Shown: positions 28,865 to 37,226 of the stretch, in pieces
Layout: the number at the start of each line of letters is the position of its first letter
Numbering within the stretch: position 1 is the first letter of the stretch
Source: Geobacteraceae bacterium
Lineage (GTDB): Bacteria; Desulfobacterota; Desulfuromonadia; Geobacterales; Geobacteraceae
Direction: 5' to 3'
Assembly (NCBI GenBank): GCA_024281055.1
Contig: JAMXLF010000051.1
Span: forward strand, 1 to 37,226
DNA length: 37,226 nucleotides
Position numbers and translations under genes: made by a program
Notes under the pieces: generated by a model
The model's input: the letters and a program-made list of their open reading frames with translations, nothing else
Told to the model about the DNA's origin: nothing
The model's database searches: none

Positions 28865-28958
28865 TGGCGGAGAGAGAGGGATTCGAACCCTCGATACCGG
28901 TTTACCCAGTATACTCGCTTAGCAGGCGAGCGCCTTCGACCTACTCGGCCATCTCTCC
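28865..28958 (-). tRNA. tRNA-Ser(GCU)
   Basis: 94 nt with encoded CCA. The acceptor stem is GGAGAGA/TCTCTCC, the anticodon loop CTGCTAA gives GCT, with a long variable arm. It reads AGU and AGC. Confidence 0.95.
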
Positions 28959-28965
28959 TAAAATC

Positions 28966-29023
28966 AGTTCAAAGTTCGATGTTCAACGTTCGATGTTCAC
29001 AACCTTGAACATCGAACCTTGAA
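28966..29023 (-). repeat. Heptad array, GTTCAA family, copy 3
   Basis: 7-bp steps AGTTCAA, AGTTCGA, TGTTCAA, CGTTCGA, TGTTCAC (28966-29000) are followed by the inverted half CCTTGAA, CATCGAA, CCTTGAA (29003-29023). The two halves can pair. It separates tRNA-Ser(GCU) from tRNA-Ser(UGA). Confidence 0.82.
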
Positions 29024-29034
29024 CTTGGTTTTTT

Positions 29035-29120
29035 TGGCGGAGGGAGTAGGATTCGAACCCACGGAACTTTCGTTCAACGGTTTTCAAGACCGCCGCCTTA
29101 AACCACTCGGCCATCCCTCC
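29035..29120 (-). tRNA. tRNA-Ser(UGA)
   Basis: 86 nt with encoded CCA. The acceptor stem is GGAGGGA/TCCCTCC, the anticodon loop CTTGAAA gives TGA, with a long variable arm. It reads UCA and, by wobble, UCG. It starts 6 nt after the serS stop. Confidence 0.95.
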
Positions 29121-29126
29121 GAAAGC

Positions 29127-30464
<1,338 letters not shown>

Positions 30465-30487
30465 TTATTTGCCGAGGTAGGTGCGAG

Positions 30488-31549
30488 GTGCGGAAAAGAC
30501 TGCGTATTCTCTCTGTCCTGTCCGCCTGGGGACTGGCAGCCCTCCACTCTCCGTCTCCAGCAGCTTGCAGGGACATCATCATTAACGCGGTGGGAGATAT
30601 CATGCTCTCCGGTTCGGGCAGCGTCACCTTCCAACGGCGGGGATTCGACTACCCCTTTGCGGCAACTGCCGGCGAGCTGCACAAAGGGGATATAGTCGTC
30701 GGCAATCTTGAGGCGCCAATTGCCCGCGGGGGCACGGAATTCACCGACAAACGGTTTCGCTTCCGCACAGCCCCAAAAACTGCCGCTGCCCTCCGGGAGG
30801 CCGGTTTTGCCGTAGTCACCCTGGCCAACAACCACATGATGGATTTCGGCCCAGCCGCCCTACACGAAACCCTTGTCCATCTGGATAAGACTGGTGTAGC
30901 CCATACCGGCGCCGGGGATTCCCTTGCCGCCGCCCGACAGGAAGCCGTCATTACCGTTGCGGACAAGCGGGTCGCTTTCCTTGCCTACTCCATGACCTTC
31001 CCCACCGAATTTTATGCCACGCCGGACTCAGCCGGCACCGCACCCGGTTACCCCCGTTACTTCCGGGAGGATATCGCCCGGGCTCGGGCAGGCGCCGACC
31101 ATGTCATCGTCTCCTTTCATTGGGGCTCCGAACAGGCGACCGCTCCCCATCCTTACCAGGTCGAAGCTGCCCGGGCTGCCATCGATTCCGGCGCCGACGC
31201 GGTCATCGGTCACCATCCCCACGTGCTCCAGGGAATCGAGTGGTACAAGCGAGGCGTTATCCTCTACAGCCTTGGAAATTTCGTCTTCGGCACCATGAGT
31301 CGCACCTCCGACCGGAGTGTCATCGCCCGGATCACCCTGGACAACGGGGTGAAGAAAGTCGAACTGGTGCCGATCAACGTCCTCAACAAGGAAGTGCACT
31401 TCCAACCACGGGTGCTCGGAGGCAAAAGAGGGGAAGCTGTCATTACCTATCTCAACAGGCTCTCCGCCGACCTCGGAACGGTTATCGTCAACGAGCATGG
31501 ACGCTATTTGGTCGAGAGGTCGCAGGAAGGCCACCCGGCGCGACCGTAA
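30488..31549 (+). CDS. CapA-like metallophosphatase-family protein, exported
   Basis: 353 residues from GTG 30488; GAGGTAGG lies upstream and a signal peptide follows (VRKRLRILSVLSAWGLAALH, cleaved near the CRD). The CapA/PgsA metallophosphatase-like fold is shown by NAVGDIMLSG, VGNLEAPIA, VVTLANNHMMDFG, SFHWGSE, DAVIGHHPHVLQGIE and YSLGNFVFG. Relatives act in poly-gamma-glutamate capsule export or release, but no capB/capC/pgs genes are nearby, so the substrate here is unknown. thpR follows 10 nt after the stop. Confidence 0.88.
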   Translation: MRKRLRILSVLSAWGLAALHSPSPAACRDIIINAVGDIMLSGSGSVTFQRRGFDYPFAATAGELHKGDIVVGNLEAPIARGGTEFTDKRFRFRTAPKTAAALREAGFAVVTLANNHMMDFGPAALHETLVHLDKTGVAHTGAGDSLAAARQEAVITVADKRVAFLAYSMTFPTEFYATPDSAGTAPGYPRYFREDIARARAGADHVIVSFHWGSEQATAPHPYQVEAARAAIDSGADAVIGHHPHVLQGIEWYKRGVILYSLGNFVFGTMSRTSDRSVIARITLDNGVKKVELVPINVLNKEVHFQPRVLGGKRGEAVITYLNRLSADLGTVIVNEHGRYLVERSQEGHPARP

Positions 31550-31559
31550 GGGAGGAGAC

Positions 31560-32123
31560 ATGTACCGGTTATTTGTGGCGATTGACCTGCCGGAAGGAGT
31601 GAAAGCGGCGGTAACGGCGATCGGCGGCACGCTGGAAGGGGCACGTCGTACTCCGGCGAACCAGCTTCACATCACCCTTCGGTTCATTGGCGAAGTGGAT
31701 GAGCACCTGTTCGCTGCCATCAAGACTGCTCTCGCCAGGGTAAGCGTGTCCTCCTTTCCTCTCGCCCTCAGCGGGGTTGGTCACTTCCCTCCGGGGAGAC
31801 ACCCGCGGGTGCTCTGGGTGGGCATGGAGGCAAGCGAGCAGCTCCTCATGCTCCAGCAGGAGGTGGAACAGGCCCTTATCGACGTCGGCATACAGCCGGA
31901 TGAGCGGCGGTTCTCCCCCCACATCACCATCGCCCGTCTACAGGAGACTCCGCCGGCAGCGGTGCTCGCCCTCGAAGAGCGATATCGAAGCTTTGCAAGC
32001 AACCCGTTTCGCGTGGAAACCTTTTTTCTCTATTCCAGCGTCCTCACCCGCGAAGGAGCCGTTCACACCAAGGAAGCCACCTATCCTCTCATCCTTCAGC
32101 CCTCCCCGATTTCTTCCCTGTAA
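31560..32123 (+). CDS. thpR: RNA 2',3'-cyclic phosphodiesterase (2H family, ThpR)
   Basis: Protein of 187 residues in the LigT/ThpR family, which opens 2',3'-cyclic phosphates on RNA and was first known as a 2'-5' RNA ligase. The two catalytic HxT motifs are clear: HITLRFIGEVD and HITIARLQE. The start MYRLFVAIDLPE at 31560 has GGGAGGAGA before it; a longer frame is not needed. It closely follows the CapA-like gene, probably in one unit. The physiological substrate is not known from the sequence. Confidence 0.93.
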   Translation: MYRLFVAIDLPEGVKAAVTAIGGTLEGARRTPANQLHITLRFIGEVDEHLFAAIKTALARVSVSSFPLALSGVGHFPPGRHPRVLWVGMEASEQLLMLQQEVEQALIDVGIQPDERRFSPHITIARLQETPPAAVLALEERYRSFASNPFRVETFFLYSSVLTREGAVHTKEATYPLILQPSPISSL

Positions 32124-32778
32124 CCACAAGACAAGTCCCTTCTGTCAAGATAGCTGGCAGATATCGCCATGTGATAGATCAGTCAGTGACATTTGGCAGA
32201 AGTGGACGACGTATACAATTTATATCGTCAACGTCAAGCTTGACTGCCGCAACAACGATTCTGATTCTTCGAGAAACCTACGCTACATCATTCTCTTCGC
32301 CAGTCGATAATATAAAATAAATTATTATTAATAAAATTTACAAAAAAATTCATGAAAATTCTTATTGACTTAGCTTGTAATGGCAGTAAACTATATTACA
32401 GATAAGAGTCATGCTGGCAACAGCTCGTGAGTGGTTTGACGTTTGTGTGTTTGGTCTATTTTAGACCGTGATTTTGCGATTTAATATTTATTATTAAAGC
32501 ATATTAAAAGAATCAGCCAATCACTTCTGTAACATCCCGTATAAATCTGCATCATTCTTTTAACCTTCAACTATTAATATGGACCAAAGGCGGACGCAGC
32601 TAAGAGCCGATCATACGGATAATAGCAACTTCTATCTGACGAAACCGTCTGCGACAGCATCAGCCATTTCAGGTTCCGCATGTACGGAAAAAACTTATGT
32701 GCAGGGAAGAGAAACTCAAAGCGGCCTCAACAAGCGTACTTCTACATTGGGATATATGATAAAAAAAGGAGGGTTACA
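32124..32778. other. Long AT-rich regulatory gap before the multicopper oxidase unit
   Basis: 655 nt without a convincing gene; clearly AT-rich in its middle. It holds a perfect 12-bp palindrome GTCAAGCTTGAC (32233-32244), a perfect hairpin GGTCTA-TTT-TAGACC (32453-32467), a promoter candidate (separate entry), and a leader of nearly 400 nt. A small hairpin GACG-AAAC-CGTC lies near 32640. I compared the leader with the GEMM cyclic-dinucleotide riboswitch and did not find its core. A 67-codon frame (32579-32782) lacks a ribosome site and is not called. Confidence 0.6.
32365..32392 (+). promoter_or_regulatory. Candidate sigma-70 promoter of the multicopper oxidase unit
   Basis: TTGACT (32365-32370), 16-nt spacer, TAAACT (32387-32392), in an AT-rich setting. 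Transcription from here would leave a leader of nearly 400 nt before the small secreted protein. By eye only. Confidence 0.45.
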
Positions 32779-33006
32779 ATGAACAGGCGCAAAATTTTGA
32801 TGTACCTATGGGTGTCGTTGGCAATTGCGACACCTTCCCTGGGTAACAACCTGGCCAATGCGGCCCCGGGATTCACCAATTACTCGGGTGCCCATGCCAA
32901 GGGTAAACTGAGGGGGACGACAAATGCCCAGCGAAGGGAAGCGGCAAGACGTGCCGCTGCGCAACGCGACGCAGCCTCTGGCCAGACTGAAGGAGGGTCC
33001 AGATGA
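32779..33006 (+). CDS. Small secreted basic protein coupled to the multicopper oxidase
   Basis: 75 residues, not recognised. A strong ribosome site (AAAGGAGGG) precedes ATG 32779. The N-terminus is a Sec signal ([20 protein letters not shown], cleavage likely after ANA near residue 28). The mature part is about 47 residues. It has a Gly/aromatic start ([15 protein letters not shown]) and a strongly basic, Ala/Arg-rich helix ([13 protein letters not shown]). There are no cysteines and few possible metal ligands. The stop overlaps the oxidase start (ATGA, 33003-33006), so the two are translationally coupled. A carrier, chaperone or electrostatic partner of the oxidase is possible but only inferred. 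Confidence 0.75.
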   Translation: MNRRKILMYLWVSLAIATPSLGNNLANAAPGFTNYSGAHAKGKLRGTTNAQRREAARRAAAQRDAASGQTEGGSR

Positions 33007-36000
33007 ACAGACAACGTGTATTTTCATGGTTGTGTCTGGCACTGGCTGCACTGATTACCGGCTTTAGCCTGAGCGACGCGCTCGCCGCGTATGCTCCGCC
33101 GCCCCAGATACCGACGTGCACCGCCGGCGGGCCAACCCCGTGCACCGACTACTTCGGTGTTCCCAACTACGCCAACAGCCCGCTCCCGGCCGGGGCCATC
33201 ACGGCCATCACAGTAACGGCAGCGGGGAGCGGCTACACCTCTCCCCCGGCAGTCACCATCACCGACCCCACCGGCACTGGTGCGACGGCCACGGCAACGG
33301 TCTCCGGTGGCTACGTTGCTGCCATCACGGTGGTGAACCAGGGCAGCGGCTACATCGCCCCCCAAGTCACCATTGCGCCTCCCCCGGTTTCCACCGGTGT
33401 TACTGCCGAAGCTACCGCAACTGTGGGCGGCGCCCTCACCGGAGGTGTCCGAAAGTTCGTCGATCTGCTTCCCGGCCTGTGCGGGGTTTCGGCGCCCAAC
33501 GGACTGGGGCAGTGTATCCCGGTTGCGGTGCCGGACACCACGACCTTTCCGGCAACTGCAACCAGCCCGGCCAGTGATTATTACGTTGTCGGCCTGAGCG
33601 ATTACACCCAGCAAATGCATACCGACCTCCCCGTCACCAAGCTGCGGGGCTACGTGCAGCTCAACGCACCGACCGGATCCCCTGCAGCCGCGCACCAGTA
33701 CCTGGGGCCCATGATCCTGGCCCAGAAGAACCGCCCCGTGCGGGTCCTGTTCAAGAACCAGGTCGGGACCGGAAGCGCGGGCGACCTCTTCCTCCCGACC
33801 GACACCACGTACATGGGGGCGGGCATGGGACCTGACGGGACGAGCTTCTACACCCAGAACCGCGCCAACCTTCATCTCCACGGCGGACACACGCCCTGGA
33901 TCAGCGACGGCACCCCCCACCAGTGGATTACCCCGCCGAATGATACCGCCACCTACACGAAAGGAGATTCGTTCCAGAACGTGCCGGACATGGTGGGACC
34001 CGGCGCGCCGATCCCCACCTCGACCGCGACCGACGGCCTGGGGTCGTACTATTGGACCAACCAGCAGAGTGGTCGACTGCTCTTCTATCACGACCACGCC
34101 TACGGCACTACCCGTCTGGACGTTTATGCCGGTGAGGCCGCCGGTTACCTGATCGTCGACCCGGCGGGGGAAGAAACCCTGCTTAAGAACGCAACAGCTC
34201 CCGGGACGATCCCCAATACCACCACCACCGGCGCGCTCGACCTGACAACCGCCGATCTGGCGCACCTGATCCCCTTCGTGATCCAGGACAAGACCTTCGT
34301 TCCGCCGGCCGCCCAATTGACCGCGCAAGACCCCACCTGGAATACGACACTATACGGCGGGGCGGGGAGCCTCTGGTTCCCCCACGTCTACATGACGAAC
34401 CAGGACCCGGCCGATCCCATGAATATGAACCCCTTCGGCCGGTGGGACTACGGCCCCTGGTTCTTCCCGCCGCAGACATCGCTCACGGCCGGCCCCCTCA
34501 CGATCCCCTGTGTCTCCGCCGGGCACCCGGGCGTTACGGTACAGTGTCCCATCATACCCAACCCGTCCGGCACGCCTGAGGCCTTCATGGACACCCCGGT
34601 GGTCAACGGCACCGCATATCCCGTCCTCCACGTAGCGCCGTCCGCCTACCGGCTCCAGATGCTTAATGCTGCCAACGACCGGACCTGGAACCTGTCATGG
34701 TTCATTGCCGACGCAACCGGCAAGGAAGTGCCGCTGGTCCCCGCGGTAACCCCCGTACCGGGCTCGGCAACGCCGCTCTGTACGATCGCCACCCAAGTCA
34801 CCAACCCCGGGATCAACGGCCTTGCTGTCGGCGCCCTGGACTCGACCGGCATGCCACTGAACGGCACGGGCCTTCCGGCGAACTGCTGGCCCTCGACCTG
34901 GCCGACCACCACCGGTATGACTTCCGGTCTGACCGGAGTAGTCGCAAACCCGCTCTATGCAGGTCCGGCATGGATACAGATCGGCACCGAAAGCGGCCTC
35001 CTGCCGGCACCGGTGGTGATCCCCCCCACACCCGCCCTCTACGAGACCAACCCTAAAAGCGTCACGGTTGGCAGCGTCTCGACCCACGGGCTTCTCCTGG
35101 GGCCGGCCGAGCGGGCCGACGTCATCGTCGACTTCAGCAAGTTTGCCGGCAAGACGCTCATCCTTTATAATGACGGCCCGGCGCCGATTCCCGGTTACGA
35201 CATCCGCTACGACTACTACACGGGTAATGCCGACCTGACCTCGACGGGGGGCGCACCGACAACCCAGCATGGTTATGGCCCCAACACACGGACGATCATG
35301 CAGGTCGTGGTGGACGGAACGGCGCCGAACGCCACGCCGTTCAGCCTGGCCACGTTGACCGCGGCGTTCGCCACAACCTCTACGACCACGGGCCTCTTCA
35401 ACTCGCTTCAGAATCCCCCGGTCATACCGGAGTCAGCGTACAATTCCGCCTTTAATGCTACATATCCCAACACCTACATGAAGCTCCAGGATGACTACAT
35501 CAGCTACGTCAACAGCGACGGCACCCTGCCGGGAATCACCGTGACCGCCGGAGGGAGTGGTTACACCTCTGCCCCTGCGATCACCTTCACGGGTGGAGGA
35601 TGCACGACCACCCCGGTCGCAACAGCCACCGTTTCAGGCGGAGCCGTCACCGCCATCACCCTTACCAGCCCGGGTGCCGGTTGCACCTCCGCCCCCACCG
35701 TCACCATCGGCGGTCCCGGCACGGGGGCGACAGCCATTGTCGGCGCATATATACAACGGAAGGCCATCCAGGAGCTCTTCACTGCGGATTACGGCCGGAT
35801 GAATGCCACCCTGGGGACCGAACTGCCGTTGACCAGTTTCCTTACCCAGACGACTATCCCCTTGGGGTACATCGATCCCCCCACCGAGATCTTCAGGGAC
35901 GGCGAAATACAGTTCTGGCGCGTAACCCACAACGGTGTCGATACCCATCTCATCCACTTCCATCTCTTCGATGTGCAGGTAATCAACCGGGTCGGCTGGG

Positions 36001-37226
36001 ACGGCACCGTCAGACCGCCTGACCCGAACGAGTTGGGATGGAAGGACACCGTGCGGATGAACCCGCTCGAGGACATCGTGGTCGCTTTGCGACCCGCAAA
36101 GATGACCCTGCCATTCCCGCTCCCCGATAGCGTCCGCCCCCTGGACCCGACCATGCCCCTTGGCACCACCACGCAGTTCACCGGCATCGACCCATTCACC
36201 AATCTGCCGATGACTGTCGTCAACCAGATGGTCAACTTCGGCTGGGAGTATGTCTGGCACTGCCACATCCTCGGCCATGAAGAGAATGACATGATGCGGC
36301 CGATGGTCTTCCAGGTACCGCCTGAGGCTCCGACCGGTCTGAGCGCGACAGTCCAAACAACTCCCTCGGCGGGTGTTCTGCTTACCTGGACGAACCACGC
36401 AGTTAGCGCCACCAGCTTCACCATCCAGCGGGCGCTGGATGCCGGATTCACGACCGGCCTGGCTACGTTCACACTCGGAACTCCCAGCATGGCGGCAACA
36501 CCGCTCCCGCAGGGAACGACGACGTACCTCGATGCCACAGTGGCACCCGGGACGACATACTATTACCGGGTCGCATCCACTAAGACATTCCCGGCACGAC
36601 AAAGCCCCACGTGGTCTCCCACTCCTGTAACCGAAGACGTCAGTTCCGCCTGGTCGGTTTCAGCATCCATTCTGAGCGCAGGCTTGGGGCTAACGGCGAA
36701 TCCGTCCAGCCCATCACTGACAGGAACTACTGTTGCCATCACCGCAACTATGCCTGGCGTCTCGGTTCGATACCAGTTCTGGCTGCTGGCCCCGGGGGCA
36801 ACAACCTGGACCCTTGGGCAGGCTTACAGCACCAATCAGACCTGGAACTGGAAAACGACCGGATTGCCGGCAGGCTCATATGTAATCAGGGTCTGGGCGA
36901 AAAATTCCGGTTCGGCGGCCACGTATGACCAAGCCACAAACCTGTATTACACCCTCAACTATCCGCCAGCAACAGCGGTCGCCGTGGCTGCGAATCCCCT
37001 TCCCCCCGCTACCGCTGGGGCAAGCGTCACATTTACCGCCACCGCCTCTGGCGGCACTGGCACTTACCAGTATGAGTTCTGGCTGCTCGCCCCGGGGGGA
37101 ACGACCTGGACCTTGGGTAAGGCATACAGCTCCAGCAACACTTGGACGTGGAACACGACCGGATTGAAAGCCGGCAGCTATACGGTCAGAGCCTGGGCAA
37201 AGAATGCCGGATCGACGACAGCCACC
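33003..37226 (+). CDS. Very large secreted multicopper oxidase, 5' part (OmpB/OmpC-like)
   Basis: Open to the window end; 1408 codons visible, 3' end missing. AAGGAGGG precedes the ATG, which overlaps the small gene. A Sec signal ([15 protein letters not shown], cleavage near LAA|YAP) is seen, with no twin-arginine motif. All four copper motifs are present: HLHGGH at 291-296, HDH at 363-365, HLIHFH at 982-987, and [12 protein letters not shown] at 1086-1097, giving a full type 1 plus type 2/3 set with axial Met1097. GSGYTSPP-type beta repeats lie at about 65-149 and again inside the oxidase at 844-914. After the oxidase come a fibronectin III-like domain (about 1106-1205) and at least two 100-residue repeats. 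A related Geobacter protein, OmpB, is linked to reduction of insoluble metal oxides and is secreted by a type II system. Confidence 0.93.
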   Translation, partial: MNRQRVFSWLCLALAALITGFSLSDALAAYAPPPQIPTCTAGGPTPCTDYFGVPNYANSPLPAGAITAITVTAAGSGYTSPPAVTITDPTGTGATATATVSGGYVAAITVVNQGSGYIAPQVTIAPPPVSTGVTAEATATVGGALTGGVRKFVDLLPGLCGVSAPNGLGQCIPVAVPDTTTFPATATSPASDYYVVGLSDYTQQMHTDLPVTKLRGYVQLNAPTGSPAAAHQYLGPMILAQKNRPVRVLFKNQVGTGSAGDLFLPTDTTYMGAGMGPDGTSFYTQNRANLHLHGGHTPWISDGTPHQWITPPNDTATYTKGDSFQNVPDMVGPGAPIPTSTATDGLGSYYWTNQQSGRLLFYHDHAYGTTRLDVYAGEAAGYLIVDPAGEETLLKNATAPGTIPNTTTTGALDLTTADLAHLIPFVIQDKTFVPPAAQLTAQDPTWNTTLYGGAGSLWFPHVYMTNQDPADPMNMNPFGRWDYGPWFFPPQTSLTAGPLTIPCVSAGHPGVTVQCPIIPNPSGTPEAFMDTPVVNGTAYPVLHVAPSAYRLQMLNAANDRTWNLSWFIADATGKEVPLVPAVTPVPGSATPLCTIATQVTNPGINGLAVGALDSTGMPLNGTGLPANCWPSTWPTTTGMTSGLTGVVANPLYAGPAWIQIGTESGLLPAPVVIPPTPALYETNPKSVTVGSVSTHGLLLGPAERADVIVDFSKFAGKTLILYNDGPAPIPGYDIRYDYYTGNADLTSTGGAPTTQHGYGPNTRTIMQVVVDGTAPNATPFSLATLTAAFATTSTTTGLFNSLQNPPVIPESAYNSAFNATYPNTYMKLQDDYISYVNSDGTLPGITVTAGGSGYTSAPAITFTGGGCTTTPVATATVSGGAVTAITLTSPGAGCTSAPTVTIGGPGTGATAIVGAYIQRKAIQELFTADYGRMNATLGTELPLTSFLTQTTIPLGYIDPPTEIFRDGEIQFWRVTHNGVDTHLIHFHLFDVQVINRVGWDGTVRPPDPNELGWKDTVRMNPLEDIVVALRPAKMTLPFPLPDSVRPLDPTMPLGTTTQFTGIDPFTNLPMTVVNQMVNFGWEYVWHCHILGHEENDMMRPMVFQVPPEAPTGLSATVQTTPSAGVLLTWTNHAVSATSFTIQRALDAGFTTGLATFTLGTPSMAATPLPQGTTTYLDATVAPGTTYYYRVASTKTFPARQSPTWSPTPVTEDVSSAWSVSASILSAGLGLTANPSSPSLTGTTVAITATMPGVSVRYQFWLLAPGATTWTLGQAYSTNQTWNWKTTGLPAGSYVIRVWAKNSGSAATYDQATNLYYTLNYPPATAVAVAANPLPPATAGASVTFTATASGGTGTYQYEFWLLAPGGTTWTLGKAYSSSNTWTWNTTGLKAGSYTVRAWAKNAGSTTAT
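36687..37226 (+). repeat. Tandem 300-bp coding repeat at the oxidase C-terminus
   Basis: Two units with the same register 300 bp apart: [19 protein letters not shown] (from 36774) and [19 protein letters not shown] (from 37074), both going on to W-W-TTGL-AGSY-VR-WAKN-GS. DNA identity is high, so duplication is probably fairly recent. The array continues past the window end. The domains look like beta-sandwich surface modules. Confidence 0.85.

Noticed and set aside
32579-32660. Possible GEMM (cyclic di-GMP/cGAMP) riboswitch in the oxidase leader
   Set aside because: Only a GGACGCA fragment resembles the motif; the CACGCACAGGGCAAACC-type first half and the receptor stem are missing.
32579-32782. 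67-codon frame ending in an ATGA overlap with the small secreted protein gene
   Set aside because: No ribosome site at its start, low-complexity composition, and no recognisable features; the ATGA overlap is explained by the real ribosome site and start of the next gene.

Overview
The window looks like a chromosomal segment of a Geobacter-type bacterium (Desulfuromonadales/Geobacterales). The reasons are the high GC, a complete gsp operon, an MglA/MglB pair beside a one-chain pyruvate:ferredoxin oxidoreductase and recR-ybaB-dnaX, a periplasmic Mo-hydroxylase, and a very large secreted multicopper oxidase of the OmpB/OmpC style known from Geobacter sulfurreducens. This assignment comes from recalled gene content; no search was run.

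Layout. 1-9773 (+): type II secretion operon gspD(partial)-E-F-G-H-I-J-K-L-M-N, mostly with ATGA-type overlaps. 9902-15331 (-): a two-subunit Tat-exported molybdenum hydroxylase, then xdhC and a mocA-like nucleotidyltransferase for its cofactor, and an M48 membrane protease. 15595-17967 (+): a less GC-rich pair, a secreted PDZ protein and a membrane-anchored HtrA-like protease. 17986-19155 (-): a two-TM ion-channel protein. 19359-20458 (-): mglB-mglA. 20680-30395 (-): a long one-direction block, read serS, tRNA-Ser(UGA), tRNA-Ser(GCU), a lipoprotein, tRNA-Arg(ACG), tadA, tRNA-Ser(CGA), tRNA-Ser(GGA), SRP RNA, dnaX, ybaB, recR, por. 30488-32123 (+): a CapA-like protein and thpR. After a 655-nt AT-rich regulatory gap come a 75-residue secreted basic protein and, overlapping it by ATGA, a multicopper oxidase of more than 1400 residues that runs off the window end.

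How the parts fit. The T2SS can export folded periplasmic proteins, and the multicopper oxidase is a plausible client because a homologous Geobacter enzyme is reported to be T2SS-secreted. The serS/tRNA block puts four serine tRNAs that together read all six serine codons beside their synthetase. It also puts tRNA-Arg(ACG), the substrate of TadA, 9 nt before tadA. Two families of intergenic arrays built on a 7-bp period recur. One of them has entered the start of gspH and encodes part of its prepilin leader.

Most notable: the architecture of the multicopper oxidase (GSGY beta-repeats at the N-terminus and inside the oxidase core, plus C-terminal 100-residue repeats) with its small coupled partner; the mixed tRNA/mRNA/ncRNA transcription block; the heptad arrays and the repeat-derived GspH leader; an A9 run in dnaX placed for slippage; and the split PDZ/protease pair with a long insert inside the catalytic domain.
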